Of a stretch of 64,000 nt of DNA, positions 38,085-50,452 are shown piece by piece. The stretch is from Hybos culiciformis (Eukaryota; Arthropoda; Insecta; Diptera; Hybotidae): NCBI GenBank assembly GCA_964007475.1, contig OZ023274.1:76333303-76397302 (forward strand), written 5' to 3'. The notes below the pieces were generated by a model. It saw only the letters and a program-made list of their open reading frames with translations, did not search any database and was not told the DNA's origin. Positions within the stretch are counted from its first letter, which is position 1, and every line of letters starts with the position of its first letter. Made by a program: the position numbers and the translations under genes.

Positions 38085-39673
38085 TAAGTATTAATTATAA
38101 TATGAACTGCCAAACGAATGACTTTTTTTTTAATTAATACAAAATCTTTTAAAAAAGTTACTTGCTCTTATCATGGAAGGCGCTACCGTCACCGTCGCCT
38201 GTCACCAAAAGCGACAATTTGGTATCATGGAAATATTAATGTGTATATTCAATGGATTAAGATATTAACCAATTTTAAAATTTCCATTACCGAACAATGT
38301 GCTTCTGTTCCCTATTAGTTTCTTTTCCCTTACTTTCAAAAAATCTTCAATATAAGGTTAAAGTCCTTTTTATGAATAGCTGTTTCTTTAGCATTTTTAT
38401 TTGAAAATTATTCGAAATGTCTTACTTTACCCCTAAATTATAAATGTATTCTGAGAAATCGGTAATTAATTCAAAATCATAAGTATATAGTAATTATAAT
38501 TGCTTACATACATAAATATATTATACTATAGTGTAGATTCTACATTCTAGAAGTATATGTTTAAAGACTGAAAAGAAAACTTTTATTTGTTAAATTTTCT
38601 TGGAATATAAAGAAATTTTTTTTTCAAAATTTTCTTTTTAATTTAACACGCAATTCCAAACCAACAATAAAAAAAAATTGGTTTTTTTGTCCTTCGAAGG
38701 TCACGAATGGAAATTAACTATATAGGTTTTAATAAAGAATTAGGTTGTTTTCTAATAACAACAATAATGCAATAAAAAAAATTCAATACATCAAATAATG
38801 ATTAAACCCAAAAATGTTGTGAAAATTAACAAAACCAATTAACCCTCGAAAGCAGAACCAGATTTCTGAGTTAATTATTTATTGAACTTTATTTTTTTAT
38901 TTCATAATTTCTAGTTTGTTTAACTAGAACCATTTTAAGTTTATTTTAATTGGGCCTTAAAATGTAAGCTTGTTGAAATTAGATTTTCTCTCATCATTTT
39001 CTTTAATTTTTAATGTTCGATTCAAAATTATGTGAATCCAAATCTAGAATAATTTTTAAAATGGTAGTTGTAATCATGAGTTGTAATAGTCAAAGTTAAA
39101 CATGTCCCGAAACTGGGGGTACAAGACAAAAATCTTAATTTTGAACTAATTGAAAAAAAATCAGAAACCTTGATATTTTTAACACTGATTTTATGTAAAT
39201 TTTTAGCAAGTCACTGTTTTTAGGAAACTATTATTTTTTGCAAGTTGTAACAACAGAATTAATATAATTTTTTCGGCAGAAAATATTGTGAACATTTTTA
39301 TATAGGACAAAAAATTTTTATATATTTATTAGTCTTAATGCATGTAAATTTGATTGATTTAAAGAAAAATACAATGACTGTGTAATTATTTCAAAGAAAG
39401 TAAAGATTTTATCAAAAGAACAGTTTTCTTCTATATATGCAGGGTTGAGAATAAATATAAGAAAATAAAAATTTATTCTGGAGTTTTATTAAGAAGTTTC
39501 ATTGAAAGTTTCAAAATACAAACTTAATTGATAACAAAATTTTGATCAAAGTTGAAAACTAAAAGAAGCGAATTTTAAATTTCATTCAGTTTATATGGAT
39601 TAAGTTGTATTTTGAAAAGCTCGAAGAAGTCATGTTTTTACATATGTACATTAATATTTGAAAAATTGAGACC

Positions 39674-39695
39674 ATGATGATGATGATGATGATAA
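39674..39695 (+). repeat. (ATG)n microsatellite
   Basis: A short run of ATG units (about seven) lies in intergenic DNA before the tetraspanin gene. No function is visible. Confidence 0.75.
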
Positions 39696-40554
39696 TGATT
39701 AATGCGATTTCAAATCAATTAATTCAATGAAAACTTTTCAGCTAAATACTTATACCATAGCATTTCCACTCGCAGCCCTCTCCTTAACTAACATTTTTTA
39801 ATAACATTTAATATGAATGAATAAATAATAATTTTTGAAATTGAAATAATAGTTTCAAATGAAAAATGACAGTTTTGATATTTTTCATTAAGTATACCCC
39901 TCATTGAAATAAAAAATCCAGAATGAAAATAATGCTTGTAGTATTCTTTATTTATATACATTTAATTTTCCACCATATTTACAAATTACTATATTACATA
40001 AAATTACTATGTTAACGATTTTTCTCAGTTTGATTTTTTTGTCCACTACAGAACCTACATACATTCTTAAAATAATTAAATATACATAAAAAAAACATAT
40101 TTTGTGTAACTTATGTATATGTATATATATTCAAATTTATTTATTTTTATTAGCATTTTTATGTTTTTTTTTTTTTAATAATTTTTCTGGACTTTACACG
40201 CCACAGGAAAATTAAAGTTTTATTTTTATTTAGCTATAGAAAAATCGCGGTCATTTTATTGCGTTTGTGTTAATGAAGAAGAAAATAATAAAAATAAAAA
40301 ATAATAATAATAATACCTAATATAATAAAAGAAATAAAATATTTTATTGAAGAAAAAGAGCTTTTTTAACTCTAAATATTTTAGTTACGTGACCATCTTC
40401 AACAAAAACGGATCGGTCTTATAAATAAAGTTACGATTAAGTTATTAGAAAAAAAAAAAAATTGAAATAAACGGTCTTAAAAGCAAATCACTTTTAAAAT
40501 TACATATATTTCTTTTTTATTCGAGCGCGCGGTAGGAACTAAAAAGGCGCCAAA

Positions 40555-43500
40555 ATGACTATGAGCTTAAAGAGTTGCGGTATGAGTGCAATTAAATACA
40601 TTCTTTTCGTATTTAATGTTATCTTTGCGGTAAGTATATAGAAGAAAAAAAAACGAAATAATTATTCAAATAAAATAATTTTAATAAAAGTTTGAGTTGC
40701 GTTTTTATGCCTAATAAATTATGTTTAAGTAAAGATTTCACAAAATTTATGAGGAGAAGGATACCAATTTTTATTATAAATCTTTTATCCTCCTATTTTG
40801 ATTTTGTTTTGGTTCCATATATGCCGAACCTATTTTTTTTTCCTGAATATTATGCTAATTCTATTTTAATAAATATTTTTACATATTGGCATTACTGTTC
40901 AATGTGTACACCTGTCAGGGATGTTTGCTTTTAGAAAATAAAAAAATAAAATAAAAACTAATTTTAGTGCAAAATATTGGGCACTATTTTGTTTAATTTA
41001 TTTGTTTCGATTTTAAGTGAAAATATATTGAAATCCAGGCAATGTGAAGTTAAAATGTTGATGCATAAGTACTTATGTTCCTTTGTCTATGCGTAGAAAA
41101 GGTAAGGCTCTTTTGAGCTTAATGACCCTATTATAGTTCTAGTGGAGCTAGCATATTAAGATTTGAAAAAACCAGTTCTTATATAAATTTTTTTAAATTT
41201 AGTTTCTTACATCTTTTCTATAAACTGTATGAGTTATCAAAGTTTTACAAATTTTTAGCTTTAATTTAAATAAAAAAATACCGTAAAATACAAGAATTAC
41301 GTTAAGCTGAGTCACATAATCCTTTAAAAAAAAGCACTCAAACACTTTATTCAAGTGAGACAATACAGTTTCCAGTCCGAGGTGGGAATCAACCCACGGC
41401 CGAACATGCCGTGGGATAAGGTCAATTCAACTGCAACATTGCAAAATAATTTGTGAATCATCTAAACGACTTGTTGTGAAATTTCTTTTAATACTTCTCT
41501 TATTTTAATAATTAAAAAAAAAAACATTGGGTTAATTTTTAATAAATTTGTAAGAATATATTTTATTATAATTTATAATTCTAATAATTTATCAAAAATT
41601 TCATTGAAGCAAAAGGTTATCATCAGAACGAAAATAAGTATTAATAAGTATTAAAAATTAATTTCAAAGTATGCTATTAATATTAAAATAATTATTTTAT
41701 TATAAAAATTTTAAAAGAGAATTTAAATAACGATTAAAAATAATAATCAAATTTATTTTATATTTATACCTAGATAATTTAATTAAAATATTTTTACTTG
41801 GTGCTGTCGTTAGAAATGAGAAAAAAAATCTTCCTCGTATTTAATAATTATTAATATTTTGTTTTTAAAGTAGGATTTTTAAAATCCTACGATAAGCCCA
41901 CATTATTTAAATGTTTAAACAATTTTTAGAGAATAGATTTATTTAACAAATGGTATTACTGGTTAATTTCTGGGACGCGGCATTAAAACCGACTGTATGC
42001 AGATTTTTACAAAAATTTCATTTTTCTCAAAAATTAATTTGAACAAAAATTAAGAAAACGAGACCTTTTTCTAGCAAGTGTGCTGTATAACTATCAATGC
42101 ATAATATTTATGACTGCTGATTCTATAATAATTTCATATAAATGAAAAGTTTATGAAGAGGAAAATTAAAAAAAATTTACAAAATAATTATTAAGATTTT
42201 TATTCATGGTAAAATCAATTAAAGATAATTGATAATTTTTTTTTAGATAAATAGAATGAGTCATTGTCATTGATTAGACATTAATAGTTAGTAGGTATAT
42301 GTGCTATAATAATATAAAATATTGTATTTATAAAAAAAAATGTTCCAAAATTTCGGTATAAGCTAAAAAAAAAAAGGTTCTAATTGGAAAAAAAAAATTA
42401 TAAATGATTTATTGTTTCTGCCATTAAATTTAATTTCAATAAAAATTTTCTTCGAAAGTTATTAACTTAATATCCTTAATTTTATAATTATTACTTTTAA
42501 ATATGTATAGGGTTTTATTTTTTCTATGTAATAAATAAATAAATGAGGAATAAGAATAACTTTTTATTTTATTTTGAAATACGAGAATTTTTGTGATGTA
42601 AGTTTTTAAGAAATAAATAAAAAATTGAATCGAACCCTTTGCTTTAAATATTTTTTGAAACATAATGTGAAACTAAATTTGTTTAAAAATTTTTAAAATA
42701 TGATTTGAAATTATTTTTTTATGAACAAAATTCAAGAAATGGAAAATTTAGTTGCATGAAAAGTTAATGAATTATTGAAGTTTTCCACGAGCATGTTTGC
42801 ATTTGAATTAGAAAATTATTTAAATTTCCTGGAAAATTAAATTATTTGCAATTGGGAATTTAACCGTGTAAGGCAACAAAAAAAATTCTTAATAACGCCT
42901 CGGAGCGATATAGCTAATATGTTTTCAATTTATTCTATTCATATGAATTTTGTATTCGCTAGAATCTAAATATAAAGTTTGCTAAATAATAATACTCTTT
43001 CTTAAGTGAACTTGTATATGTATATAGACATTTATTTTAATCAAAACAAAGTGTTTTTACGTTAATTACGTTGTTTTTTGATAAATAAATGAAAAAATCT
43101 ATTAGGTATTATTGTTTTTTTTTAATTTATTGGTTTTTATCAAAATATTTTCATTCCATTATTTATTTCATTTTTAATTAATTATTTAGGATTAATATTT
43201 TGAATGAAAGTGATAGAGGAAAATATGTATGGGCGTAATATGTTTAATATGGTTCTAAACTTTTGGTGAAAAATCAATTTGTCTCAATTTCTGAAAGAAA
43301 ACGTTTTGATTTGAGGTAATCAAGAAGAGAAACAGAAAATATTAAAAAAAATTAATATTTATTTTGAGGATTTTGTTTGTTTAGACGATTGGCGGTTTAA
43401 AAATTGGATTACGTAACGAGTATGCGTAAAATCGGGATCCATTAGTCTAAATTTAAAATATGAACTCGTCTCGAATCTCATCTCATCTTTGTTAGAAAAG

Positions 43501-46248
43501 AATTAGAACACACGTTTCGAAACGTATTAATATTCCGTCTTGTTGTATAAATTAAGACCAAATGTAATTTAATATAATTTGACAATTTGGTTCAATTTAG
43601 ATTTAATAACTCCAAACAGAAAAAAAAAAATATTAATTTAATTTTTTTTGTAAATTGTTAAAAACTAAACTGGAATTCAAATTTTCAGTGGGACCGGAAA
43701 TAATGTTATTTGATTTAGATTTTTTCCCCGTTTAACATTATTCGCTTACACATAAATAGTATTTCTATAATAATTAAATGTTCCAGAACTTACATAAGTC
43801 AGTCACTTCATTTGTTTACTTTTTATTCTAAGTCGCTAATAATTTTTTTCTTTCGAAAATATAACTCTCTTTAATCAAAGCTTTTAAAGCAATTATTTTT
43901 ATAAAGATTTTTATCAATAAAAAAATTAATAAAATAAAATTACGCTATAATTTATATCTTAATTTTGATGTGATTAATTATTATATAAAAAAATCTTATT
44001 TATTTATTTGTTTTTGAAGGTTATTCTTTATTTTGATTTCAGTTCTCATTATTTATTTTATGTCCATGAAATTTATTTGCAAATAATTAAAATGATTCCA
44101 GATAAGATTTAGAACATTGAACACACTTTTATTTCAAACCAAATTTCGTACATTCGAATATTTAGTTCAATTTAAAAAGTATATATTTTTATTAATATCC
44201 TGCAGTTTCTGAATTCACTTAAAGCTTTCTTAATCAATTCTGTTAATTTTCGTTATTAGTTTTGTTCTTCATCTTAGCCTACAGTGAACAAGCCTTTTTC
44301 TGTTTCATTGCTGTTAAATTTATTACTAAATTAAAATTCGATATTATGTATGTACAATGTACATGTAGCTACGTATAAATTAATTTATGACATCAAAAAT
44401 TCTAATTTTTCATATTCAAAGGAATTTTTGAATTAATTTTATATATATGTAATAGATAATTTTATGACAATAAGTAATTTAGAATTTAAATTATCCTTGG
44501 AAAATTTAAATTGTATGTATTTATAAGAATTATATTATAAATAATTTAAAAGAATAATTTATAAAAAAAAATAGGTGAAGTTATGTAGTAATAAAACCAC
44601 CTATTGTGACAAGGAGTGATAAGAATTTTTGGCAATCCTTACTAAAATACTTTAGTTAACATAATTTAATTAAATTATTAATTTAATATGAAATGTAATA
44701 TTTTAACTTGATGTCCTTGTAAATAAGTACATATACAAAAAAGAATCAAAAGGACTAAAAATTATTTTTAGAAAATAACGTTGACATTAACACAAATATG
44801 TGTGACACCAAAAACTACTTAAAATATTTTATTTTTAGAATGGTGTCAAGTTAGTGAGGTAATATATTATTCATATTACATAACATATGCTTTCTATTTT
44901 TTTAAAATCGTAGTTCCAGAATCATAATCAAAACTAAATTGAATAATATGTAATAAAAAAATTCACACAAAATGTTATATTTTAATTTTTATGAAAAATC
45001 AGACAAAAACCTTTGCTGTCATAATTTTTAATCAAAATAATGGATTCGAGAAAAAAAATAAATTCATCAAATCAACTCGAATATTTTCTGGCCCGAAGAT
45101 AGCTGTCTTAGAATGTGCATTAGAATCTACTAGTTACACATGAAGAAGTTAATAAATCAAAGTGTTGACGTTTCGTTAAATATTTTTAAAAAAATTTCCT
45201 TAAAACGACTTGAATTTGCTTTTAAATTAATGTACGAGTTGTATTTACTTTTAGAAACATATTTTTAGTTAGAGCAATGGTAACAATATCTTTTAATGTA
45301 ATAATATTCATTATGATTATGAATTCAACAAACAGATTTAGCTTACTTTAGGTGAAGAAGATACAAAGTTATAGATTATAGTTATTCGAAAGAGCTGCAA
45401 TTTTTGCTATAAATAATATTTTCTTTTTCAGATATCTGGGTTAGGCATACTAATTGCAGGTGCTGTCGTTTTAACAGATGTTAATGAATTTAATCATTTT
45501 ATTGAAGGAAGAATAACAGCTCCTCCCATTGTATTAATTGTTACAGGAACAATAATATTTTTGATTGCATCATTGGGTTGTTTTGGAGCTATCAAAGAAT
45601 CACCGCCCTTGTTGTTGACGGTAACAGTATTTTTTTAGAGGCAATAGCTTGGATAAATTAATTAAATCATTTTTTTTTACTTTTTAATAGTTTGCCGTTT
45701 TATTGGCTATTATTTTCGTTGTCGAATTAGCGGTTGGAATAGCAGCATGTGTCTTTAAATCTGATTTAGAAGAAGCTATAAAAGATTCATTGACAGAAAC
45801 TATTAAACGATCCAATGACATGGATTTGAAAGCTTGGGATAATGTACAATCGAAATTAGGATGCTGTGGTGTTACAGAAGCAGGAGATTGGCGGTATTTA
45901 AGCAAATTAGAAAAAATTCGACCAAGTTGCTGTAAAAAAGAGTTCATTGATTCAGGTACTGGAGATTGCGCGCTTGCACCACCTTTGGCTAAAGATAAAT
46001 ATTATCAGGTAAAATTGATTTTCAAAAATTTATAAATTAATAAAGTTTTTGATTTCAACTTTTTTTTCCAAAAATTTCATAATGTAAATTAATTTTAGGT
46101 TGGATGTGTAAAATATTTGAAAGATCGAATTGATAGTAATGCTGTAATATTAATTGGTGTTGGACTTGGGATTGCATTTATACAATTAATTGGTATTTTC
46201 TTGGCATGTGCACTTGCGTCAGCAATTAAAAGAGAAAGAACTACATAA
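40555..46248 (+). CDS. Tetraspanin, CD63-like, 4 exons
   Basis: Exons: 40555-40629, 45432-45620, 45691-46008, 46099-46248, all phase 0, giving 243 residues. Four membrane segments are visible (about residues 13-38, 53-78, 89-110 and 204-230). The second ends in the family signature GCFGAIKES. The large extracellular loop has six cysteines: CCG (146-147), PSCC (168-169), Cys181 and Cys197, the pattern of CD63/Tsp42E-type tetraspanins. The protein organises membrane microdomains at the plasma membrane or endosomes. The short cytoplasmic tail (SAIKRERTT) has no C-terminal YxxL lysosomal motif like that of CD63. Intron 1 is 4.8 kb and holds a possible SINE. The start was chosen at the first in-frame ATG of exon 1; a second ATG lies two codons later. 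A poly(A) signal is at 47164-47169. Confidence 0.92.
41325..41450 (-). repeat. Possible tRNA-derived SINE fragment in tetraspanin intron 1
   Basis: On the minus strand a patch of unusually high G+C contains CGGCCGTGGGTTGATTCCCA, similar to a tRNA B box (GGTTCGATTCC) that has lost one base. It is followed by CACCTCGGACTGGAAACTG and then AT-rich sequence ending in a T run. This is the general layout of an insect SINE. I could not define an A box or target duplication with confidence. Confidence 0.4.
43512..43525. other. 14-bp perfect palindrome ACGTTTCGAAACGT
   Basis: A perfect self-complementary 14-mer in intron 1 of the tetraspanin gene, in a locally G+C-richer patch. It could be a dimeric transcription-factor site or chance; nothing else supports either. 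Confidence 0.4.
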
Positions 46249-47584
46249 ACGGGTAAGAATTAAAATATAGATCAAAACATTATGACTATAAAATATTTTT
46301 AGCCTTTGAACCTTTATTTTCAACAGAAATAGGATTTAAGTCCTGCCCCATTGTTGTAAATTGTAATAAGCACGGTACTGATAATTCAATCTTCACAATT
46401 TTCCATTTAGATCTACTTTTTTTTTACAAAACTTATTGTAACAATTCTTAAAGGTTTTTTTTTATATCTTGACATGCAATACTTGAATTTTTTTTCCTAC
46501 TATAATTAGGTATAACATTTTTAATATTTTATGAATGTACTTAAAACTGACCCAATTGTATATGCATGATTTTTATTTTCAGAAAAATTGCCATTTTAAC
46601 TTTTGACTTTAACTGTGTCAAACGGAAGAGCCTAAAAATATTTTTTGTGTCATTTCCTTTTTAGAACATGTACATACAATTCGATCCACTTTTTAATCCA
46701 ATTTATTTTCTGACCTTAATGATTTTTCCATTTGAAGTTGATTGTGAATAATACTTTATTTTATCAACAATTTAAAAATATTTTTTGGAAAATTCGCTTT
46801 CACAGATTTTATAGCTATAGATTATAATAGAAATGTATACGATTAATTGTTTAGGTATTTATTATATATGAAAACCATAAAAAAGTTCTCGAAATTGATA
46901 ATAATTATGTTTTGCAAACAAATTTTGTACTTATTATCAGTAAAAAATGTTATTGGTTATTATTGTGGTTAGAAGGACTTGCGTACATTTCTAAGTTTTT
47001 GTTATGAAAAATGGGTAGTTATTAACTTAACTGATTACTATGATATGATTTTTAAATATTATTTACCCATTAACTGAAATTTATTATTTTTTTTTTATAT
47101 TATTTATTTTGTTTTATATTTTTTTATAAAGGTTTGTACATTATTATGTACCTAAGAAATGCTAATAAAGAAATAACTTCAAACTTTTTATTGTTTTAAG
47201 TTTCTAATGAGCAAAAGTACATTAATATTATTATTATAAAAGGTGGTCTTTAAAATCCAATTTGCTATATATAGGTACATTTAATCAATTGCAATAACAT
47301 TAGTCATCTAACTTTATTTAATTTAACTAGAATACTAATGACTAATTTACTATATTATATGTTTTTATTTTTGCATCAATTTCAGGTTATGAGTTTATCG
47401 TCACACCAACATTGAAAATTATAAAAAAAAAACAAAAAGAATCAAGAAAACATTATTTCATATAAATTTTTTTCAATATGACAAATGTTTGATATCGTTC
47501 AAGGACATCATTTTTTTAAATTATATATTTGTAAATGTTTTAGAACATAGTTTTAAGTATGATTACACTGTAATATCCTTTTTA

Positions 47585-47721
47585 CACATTCTTTTTTCAT
47601 GCTTTTTTCACAAAAAATTCAGAAACCAAAAAAAAAAGAAGTAGTTGTACATCAGGTAGTTTTTTTTTTGGTTTTAATATGAAAAAACGAGTGGAAAAAG
47701 GCATGCAAAAAGGAATGTATC
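47585..47721. repeat. Imperfect inverted repeat, MITE-like
   Basis: The left arm (CCTTTTTACACATTCTTTTT... CATGC ...CAC ...AAACCAAAAAAAA) and right arm (TTTTTTTTGGTTTT ... GTGGAAAAAGGCATGC ... AGGAATGT) are rough reverse complements over ~60 bp. Much of the match is A/T runs, but CATGC/GCATG, ACATTC/GAATGT and AAACC/GGTTT fall at matching distances. No target duplication was found. Confidence 0.45.
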
Positions 47722-49441
47722 AAACGAGTATAAGAATTTTTTGTTCATATCCAATCGAGATTAAGACATAATTATTATAAGTTCTTTCAAATTAAAACTT
47801 GAATATTATTATCACTATAAGTTGTATTTACAAACTTATACAACATATTATATAAAATTAGGTCTTTGATGAAGAAAATAAAGACAAATTTTTAAACATT
47901 GAATAAAAAGTTTTAATAAGTAAATTCAATGCCATTATAGTATGCTGTTGAGTTTCAGTTTCAACATTCTTGGTATAAAATTTAGCGATAAATTGAAAGA
48001 TGATAATTTATCAAATTCTTTATATTTAATAAATTGTAACACAGAAAAATAAAATTTATTTTACATTTTAAAAAGTCCGAGGATAACTATGTGTTTCTCT
48101 TTTCTTAAACATAGATGGTCCTGTAAATATTTTAAACCATCGAGTTACAAAGTTATGCTACCAAATTTTGCCATGGAACATCATAATATTTATTGTCTAT
48201 TTTTAACTTTTGGAATTGATTAATGAAATAATATTGATTTTTTAGAAGCAAAACATGATTACTTTAACACTATTTATGTTCTTCTTTTCCAAACTTACTG
48301 TATTAAATTATTTGTCATATTTTTATCTGAATTGTGAAATTTTAAGTACCTGCCAAGCTCAGAATCAATAGAACGGAATATGAAAATTTGAATGATGTAC
48401 AAAAAATGAGGATTATAGCAAAAAAATCTCTTAAATTCTCCAAAAAGAACGTTTTGACATTTACGATTTTATATACAAAGGTTGGGTATACCATGTACAT
48501 TTTTATAATTATTTTAAAACATTGTTTTGATCAAATTTGATATAATTTGAGTTGTTCATTATTTTAATCAATGAATACACTCTACAATCTATATATCTTA
48601 AAACTTTACCAGAATAAAAAAAATTTAAAAGAAAAATCGTAACTGAAGAACGAATAAACTAAAAATGGTATAACAAAAAACTAGTTATAATCAAAAGCTA
48701 TAAATCCCATATTATAGTAGTAAGCTAACGATATTATAGCAGTTAATGATTTTCTTGAAGGTAAAATTTTTCTTTTATTCATGTATTATTTATATGATTA
48801 AAATAACTTTTTCAAAAGCTTTTTATTTTTAAAATCTATATAGAATAAACTGAAAGAAATTTGAAAATTTAAAAAATATATGTACATAAGAATAATATTC
48901 TGAGCAATTTTATGTTTTAATTAATTTCTGCAGAAAGTTTATTTCTAAAAAAAAATATGAACTCATCGAAGTTTTTATAAAAATCATAAAATATGAAAAT
49001 GAGACCATTTTTACCCTCTGCATGTTCTCCGTCAGTGGGATAACAGGATGTGTGTGGCGTTCTTAAAAAATTTCTTTTTTTTTTTTTGAGATTTTAAAAA
49101 TTTATTTTATATTTGCATACATTTTATATTTGACAAATCTTTTAATCAAAGTTAAATCTTTTATTTAAAGTTAAATAATATTAATTTTGAGTTATGTTAT
49201 TTATATTAATTTGGGTGTGTATCTTATTCAATAAATACTCAACATTATTCTTGTATTTAAAATCTACATTTCACATTAAAAATATTCAAATATTTTTCAT
49301 TACTGTCAAAAAACTGAAGGCTGTATTTAGTATCTAAAAGAGAAAATGACGTTTAGTTAAAATAAATTTAATGTGGTGTAAGGGTGCTATAGTGAAGATT
49401 TTCATTTAACTACATATGTCATTATGTACCATACATACGAA

Positions 49442-50218
49442 CAGGGCCCAGGTCAGACAAAATATGTGGCCCCCTATTTAATGAAAAAAATTTGCCGTAG
49501 CTTTAATGGAGTTCTAAAAACTAAATTGGAGAGCTTAATTTAATTCTAGAGCAAAAAAAACTAAAACAATTTCAGTTTAAACTTTTGAAAACGTGAAGTA
49601 CTACTAAGTACTAACCAAGTAGTAACTACTGCTTAATAAACTTTTATATAATACTTAACTAGCATCGAACTAGTAGCATCGAACTTATATTAATATCAAA
49701 ACACATAAATCCAGATTTTGTGCACTAAAAAAACGGAATTCAAAATTTGCTACATAGTTCCTTCCCCGGAAACCCAGAACCTCAGATGGGTGCCTTAACA
49801 AATCCAGTCTACTAAATAGTCGATTCGGGTCCAACGCCATAACATTTTATCGGAATATAACTAAATTTCAAAACTGGAACAAATTTTCTAGTACCCTATA
49901 ATTATCTCGGGTCCCAATGCTACTTAAGTTCAAAATATCAGCCAAATCAGTCCAGCGGCATAGACGTGATTGAGGACAGAGAAACAGAGAAACAGAAAAA
50001 CAGAGAATTTTCTTTTTTATTTATTAGATCTCAACATAATAAATATTTCACTAAGAACCACATGAATGAAATCATAATATTGAGCAGCTAGTTGTTTGTT
50101 GCGTACGTAAAAGTGCTAAGTAAATTTTTTGATCGTTTTGTATAATGTTGCTTGGAGGCCCCCTAAATTAAGAGGCCCATGTCAAATACTCTCCTGACCT
50201 CCCCTTTCCCTGGGTCTG
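49442..50218. mobile_element. 777-bp hAT-type non-autonomous element with 8-bp target duplication
   Basis: CATACGAA occurs immediately before (49434-49441) and after (50219-50226) the element, the 8-bp duplication of the hAT superfamily. The ends are CAGGGCCCAGG on the left and, read inward, CAGACCCAGGG on the right. Further related blocks follow (GGTCAG, then GGCCCCCTATTTA against GGGCC..TTAATTTAGGGGGCC). The interior has no transposase. About 49715-50015 looks like the 3' end of an RTE-type LINE or SINE, so the element may have captured or hosted another insertion. Confidence 0.85.
49715..50015 (+). repeat. RTE-LINE or SINE-like 3' tail nested in the hAT element
   Basis: The sequence includes AAATCAGTCCAGCGGCATAG then ACGTGATTGAGGACAGAG, which resembles the common 3' tail of insect RTE-type LINEs and their SINEs (AAATCGGTCCAGCCGTT...). 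It ends in a short repeat of ACAGAGAA/ACAGAAAA units, as such tails often do. The match is from memory of typical tails; a library search would be needed to name the family. Confidence 0.5.
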
Positions 50219-50452
50219 CATACGAATATGAATCAAATTTTTACTATCTTGATTTAGTTTGAAATGTGGAGCAAACTGGACATATAATATAATTAAAATT
50301 TCTACAAATGGTATAGTCAAATTATCAAGCAAACTTTTCTCAAAAGTGAAAATAAAAAATTCTATCGCACAAATTTTTTTTTGATTGGCTGAACTTTATT
50401 TTAATCCACGGAGGGAGCAAAAGAGAGCTCAGCCGATGTTGGTTAGTGAAAT

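Larger units (their letters stand above)
34919..40554. other. 5.6-kb intergenic region between SOD and tetraspanin
   Basis: The first ~600 bp is likely the 3' UTR of the long SOD transcript. Beyond that I see the Harbinger derivative at 37640-38084 and an ATG microsatellite at 39674-39695. No other exon or RNA gene is supported. A plus-strand frame at 38118-38318 just beyond the transposon has no recognisable motif. Confidence 0.5.
46249..50452. other. 4.2-kb intergenic region between tetraspanin and the first odorant receptor
   Basis: It begins with the tetraspanin 3' UTR (up to about 47190). It holds an imperfect inverted repeat near 47585-47721 and the hAT-type element at 49442-50218. The receptor's minus-strand poly(A) signal (AATAAA at 50400-50395) lies at its right edge. 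No other coding segment was recognised. Confidence 0.55.

Noticed and set aside
38118..38318. Plus-strand 66-codon frame next to the Harbinger derivative
   Set aside because: Contains an Arg-rich stretch, but no recognisable family and it lies outside the transposon borders.
45684..45947. Minus-strand 87-codon frame
   Set aside because: Opposite strand of tetraspanin exon 3, whose plus-strand reading has the full cysteine pattern and splice sites.
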